Assembly (NCBI GenBank): GCA_015066565.1
Contig: SVOB01000001.1
Coordinates: 1,178,001-1,242,000 of the forward strand
Direction of reading: 5' to 3'
DNA: 64,000 bases
Origin: Oscillospiraceae bacterium
GTDB taxonomy: Bacteria > Bacillota > Clostridia > Oscillospirales > Acutalibacteraceae
The position numbers were made by a program, and so were the translations under genes. The notes beneath the pieces are model-generated. The model saw only the letters and a list, made by a program, of their open reading frames with translations. It had not been told where the DNA came from and did no database searches. Shown here in pieces: positions 62,358-64,000 of the stretch. Each line of letters opens with the position of its first letter. The stretch's first letter is position 1.

Positions 62358-63035
62358 ATGAAAAAAATGCAAATCGCTCCGTCAATTCTTTCGTGCGACT
62401 ACGGTAAGATTGCCGAGGAGCTTGAAAAAATGGAAAAAAGCGGCGCGGATATAATTCACGTTGACGTTATGGACGGTCATTTCGTTCCGAATATTACTCT
62501 CGGCGCTCCCGTTGTAAAGTGTATAAGAAAGTATTCGTCGCTTCCCTTTGACGTCCATCTTATGATAACCGACCCGATTGATTATGTTGAGGATTTTATT
62601 AATGCGGGTGCGGATTCGATAACAATTCATCTTGAATGTGACAGCGATATAGAAAAAACCCTTTCTCTTATAAAGGAAAAGGGTTGCAAGGCGGCTGTTT
62701 CGGTTAAGCCGAAAACTCCAGCCGAGGCTGTGTTCGATTATCTTGACAAGGTTTCAATGGTTCTCGTTATGACCGTTGAGCCGGGCTTCGGCGGTCAGTC
62801 GTTTATGGAGGATATGATGCCGAAGGTCAAAAAAATCAAGGAAGAAATTGACCGGAGGGGACTCGACGTAAGTATTCAGGTTGACGGCGGTATCGGCGAA
62901 AAGACAATAGCCAAAGCCGCTTCAAACGGCGCCGACATTTTTGTTTCGGGCAACGCTCTTTTCAAGGCGGAAAACACAGCCGAGGCAATTAAGACCTTCA
63001 AAGCCCTTGCGGCGGAAGCTTACCCCGAAAAATAA
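62358..63035 (+). CDS. rpe: Ribulose-phosphate 3-epimerase
   Basis: TIM-barrel metalloenzyme of the pentose phosphate pathway, 225 residues. Metal and catalytic residues lie in APSILSCDYGK, HVDVMDGHFVPNITLG (with HFVPN), VHLMITDP and TVEPGFGGQSFM; the phosphate loop is VDGGIGEKT...VSGNALF. It starts one base after nadC and is probably cotranscribed with it. Its 3' end overlaps the convergent mecA gene by 38 bases. Confidence 0.96.
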   Translation: MKKMQIAPSILSCDYGKIAEELEKMEKSGADIIHVDVMDGHFVPNITLGAPVVKCIRKYSSLPFDVHLMITDPIDYVEDFINAGADSITIHLECDSDIEKTLSLIKEKGCKAAVSVKPKTPAEAVFDYLDKVSMVLVMTVEPGFGGQSFMEDMMPKVKKIKEEIDRRGLDVSIQVDGGIGEKTIAKAASNGADIFVSGNALFKAENTAEAIKTFKALAAEAYPEK

Positions 63036-63555
63036 GAGACCCGTATTCACGGACAAGCTGTTCGGAAAGAAGCGAATCGGCGGGAACGAAGGCGTATTCG
63101 CTTAAGACAAGGCGAAGCTTTCCTTTGAACTCGGGCTTCGGAGAAAGGATTAGCGCATAGCCGTCACGGTATTTAAAAAGCTCGGTTTTTTCGGTTTCGT
63201 TCTCTGTCAGCACCCTTATGTCCGTAAAGGCGCACAGGCGGTTGAAATCCTTGAACAGAGCGGTTATTGTCGGGCTTTCCTTTTTGATTTTCAGCTTTCC
63301 CGTGTAATCGTTTTTTGAGAGGGTGAATTCGATTTTACAACCGGTTTCCCCCTTAAAAACCTCGATAAGCATTTTAGAGCGAGGGTCAATATCACGCTTT
63401 AAGGCGTTTCGGGCTTCTTCAAGCAGGGTCCAGATTACCCGTCTGGTTTCAATATTTGAATAATCAAGCTCTTCAAACGAAATTCCGAGCTCTTTCATAT
63501 CCTCGTGCGTAAGCAATATGTAAAAGCTGTTTTCGTTTAAGGCTTCAATTCTCAT
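62998..63555 (-). CDS. mecA: MecA-type adaptor protein
   Basis: A 185-residue protein with the MecA pattern. Its N-terminus is MRIEALNENSFYILLTHEDM, and a C-terminal domain follows an acidic stretch. MecA adaptors feed substrates to ClpC-ClpP and control competence in Bacillus. The start is the ATG at 63555 with a GGGGG site upstream; upstream in-frame codons read poorly. The linker is shorter than in Bacillus MecA. Its 3' end overlaps rpe, which is transcribed towards it. Confidence 0.8.
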   Translation of the reverse strand: MRIEALNENSFYILLTHEDMKELGISFEELDYSNIETRRVIWTLLEEARNALKRDIDPRSKMLIEVFKGETGCKIEFTLSKNDYTGKLKIKKESPTITALFKDFNRLCAFTDIRVLTENETEKTELFKYRDGYALILSPKPEFKGKLRLVLSEYAFVPADSLLSEQLVREYGSLIFRGKLPPQGL

Positions 63556-63641
63556 AAAATTACCCCCTTGCGCTCCTATTTTTATAATATTAAGCGTACA
63601 GGTTTTAAGCAACTGATTTTTTTTGGAAAAGAGGGATATTC

Positions 63642-64000
63642 TTGGCAACTAATCGTGCTGCGATGCCGCAGGAGGTTAAGGATACAAGAAAATATTCGTC
63701 AGGCACTCTTTTAATGCTCGCTCCGCTTGTTGTAATGACAACCTATTACTACGGCGAACGGGCTTTGAGGATGGTGCTTTTATCCGCTCTGACAGCGGTT
63801 ATTACTGAATATATAGGCTCGATTTTTGTTCGCAAAAAGGCAACTCTTGCCGATTTTAACGCTCTTTGCATAGGAATTATGATTCCGCTTTTATTACCTG
63901 CGAGCAGTCCGCTGTGGCTTGCGCTTGTAGGCGTTGTGTTTGCAATAGCGGTCGTAAAGCTTCCGTTCGGAAACGCGAGAAGCAATATGTTCGAGCCCGT
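63642..64000 (+). CDS. RnfD/NqrB-type electron transport membrane subunit (3' truncated by window edge)
   Basis: An open frame from TTG at 63642 to the end of the window, 119 codons, preceded by AGAGGGA. The product starts MATNRAAMPQEVKDTRKYSS and then shows membrane segments and two family marks: LPASSPLWLALVGVVFAIAV and FGNARSNMFEP, close to the PPxxPxWLxxxG and FGGxGxNxFNP patterns of RnfD. RnfD is an ion-pumping core subunit that carries covalent FMN. It is presumably the first or second gene of an rnf operon running beyond the window; an NqrB homologue is the alternative. Confidence 0.75.
   Translation, partial: MATNRAAMPQEVKDTRKYSSGTLLMLAPLVVMTTYYYGERALRMVLLSALTAVITEYIGSIFVRKKATLADFNALCIGIMIPLLLPASSPLWLALVGVVFAIAVVKLPFGNARSNMFEP

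Overview
The window is chromosomal DNA from a spore-forming Clostridia bacterium, most likely of the Ruminococcus/Oscillospiraceae group. This is inferred from the classic Firmicutes origin gene order, the sporulation and germination genes (spoIIE, ypeB, spoIIIJ/yidC, a SpoIID-domain protein), the dockerin-bearing surface proteins and the class B sortases. It contains the replication origin. Genes left of about 15.3 kb point mostly leftward and the first genes to the right point rightward, as expected for two replichores diverging from oriC. I saw no rRNA, tRNA, CRISPR array or insertion sequence.

Left arm (1-15.3 kb): a 5'-truncated O-acetylhomoserine sulfhydrylase, a 450-bp intergenic stretch packed with palindromes, a vWA-domain protein behind a Shine-Dalgarno-sequestering hairpin, and a ferritin-like helical protein. 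Then comes the leftward origin cluster rpmH-rnpA-yidD-yidC-jag-mnmE-mnmG-rsmG-noc-parA-parB, ending in serS. An AT-rich restriction-modification pair (TdeIII-like endonuclease and beta-class methyltransferase) sits between parB and serS. Two parS sites lie at about 7.55 and 9.74 kb.

Origin and right arm (15.3-26.9 kb): an AT-rich oriC region, then dnaA-dnaN-yaaA-recF-remB-gyrB-gyrA, a CPBP protease, tadA and an Mrp ATPase. No canonical DnaA boxes are obvious next to dnaA. Instead there is a family of TTTTRRACA-like 9-mers, and the same motif recurs in a tight cluster at 38.2-38.4 kb. DnaA itself has a changed residue in the recognition helix.

Middle (27-44.7 kb): a leftward block holds a toxin-domain-like membrane protein, galE, a SpoIID-domain protein whose cytoplasmic part looks like a degenerate CinA, two class B sortases, a CinA C-terminal protein, thiI and iscS. 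It is followed by ypeB, an 8-oxoguanine glycosylase, spoIIE, a DUF1836 regulator, a Ca2+/Na+ antiporter and pnuC behind a probable attenuator.

Right end (44.8-64 kb): a 1640-residue FIVAR-repeat dockerin protein and a second dockerin protein with the same pre-dockerin module, a prokaryotic-RING/DUF2628 membrane protein, galU, a lipoprotein, ahcY, a family 4 uracil-DNA glycosylase, an ECF sigma factor with a membrane beta-propeller partner, nadB-nadC (no nadA), rpe, mecA and the start of an RnfD/NqrB-type gene.

The least explained DNA is non-coding. It comprises the short covarying palindromes, two diverged copies of a 280-306 bp three-armed inverted-repeat element (42.4 and 59.7 kb), several leaders in which hairpins hide the ribosome binding site, and the unusual DnaA-box-like clusters.
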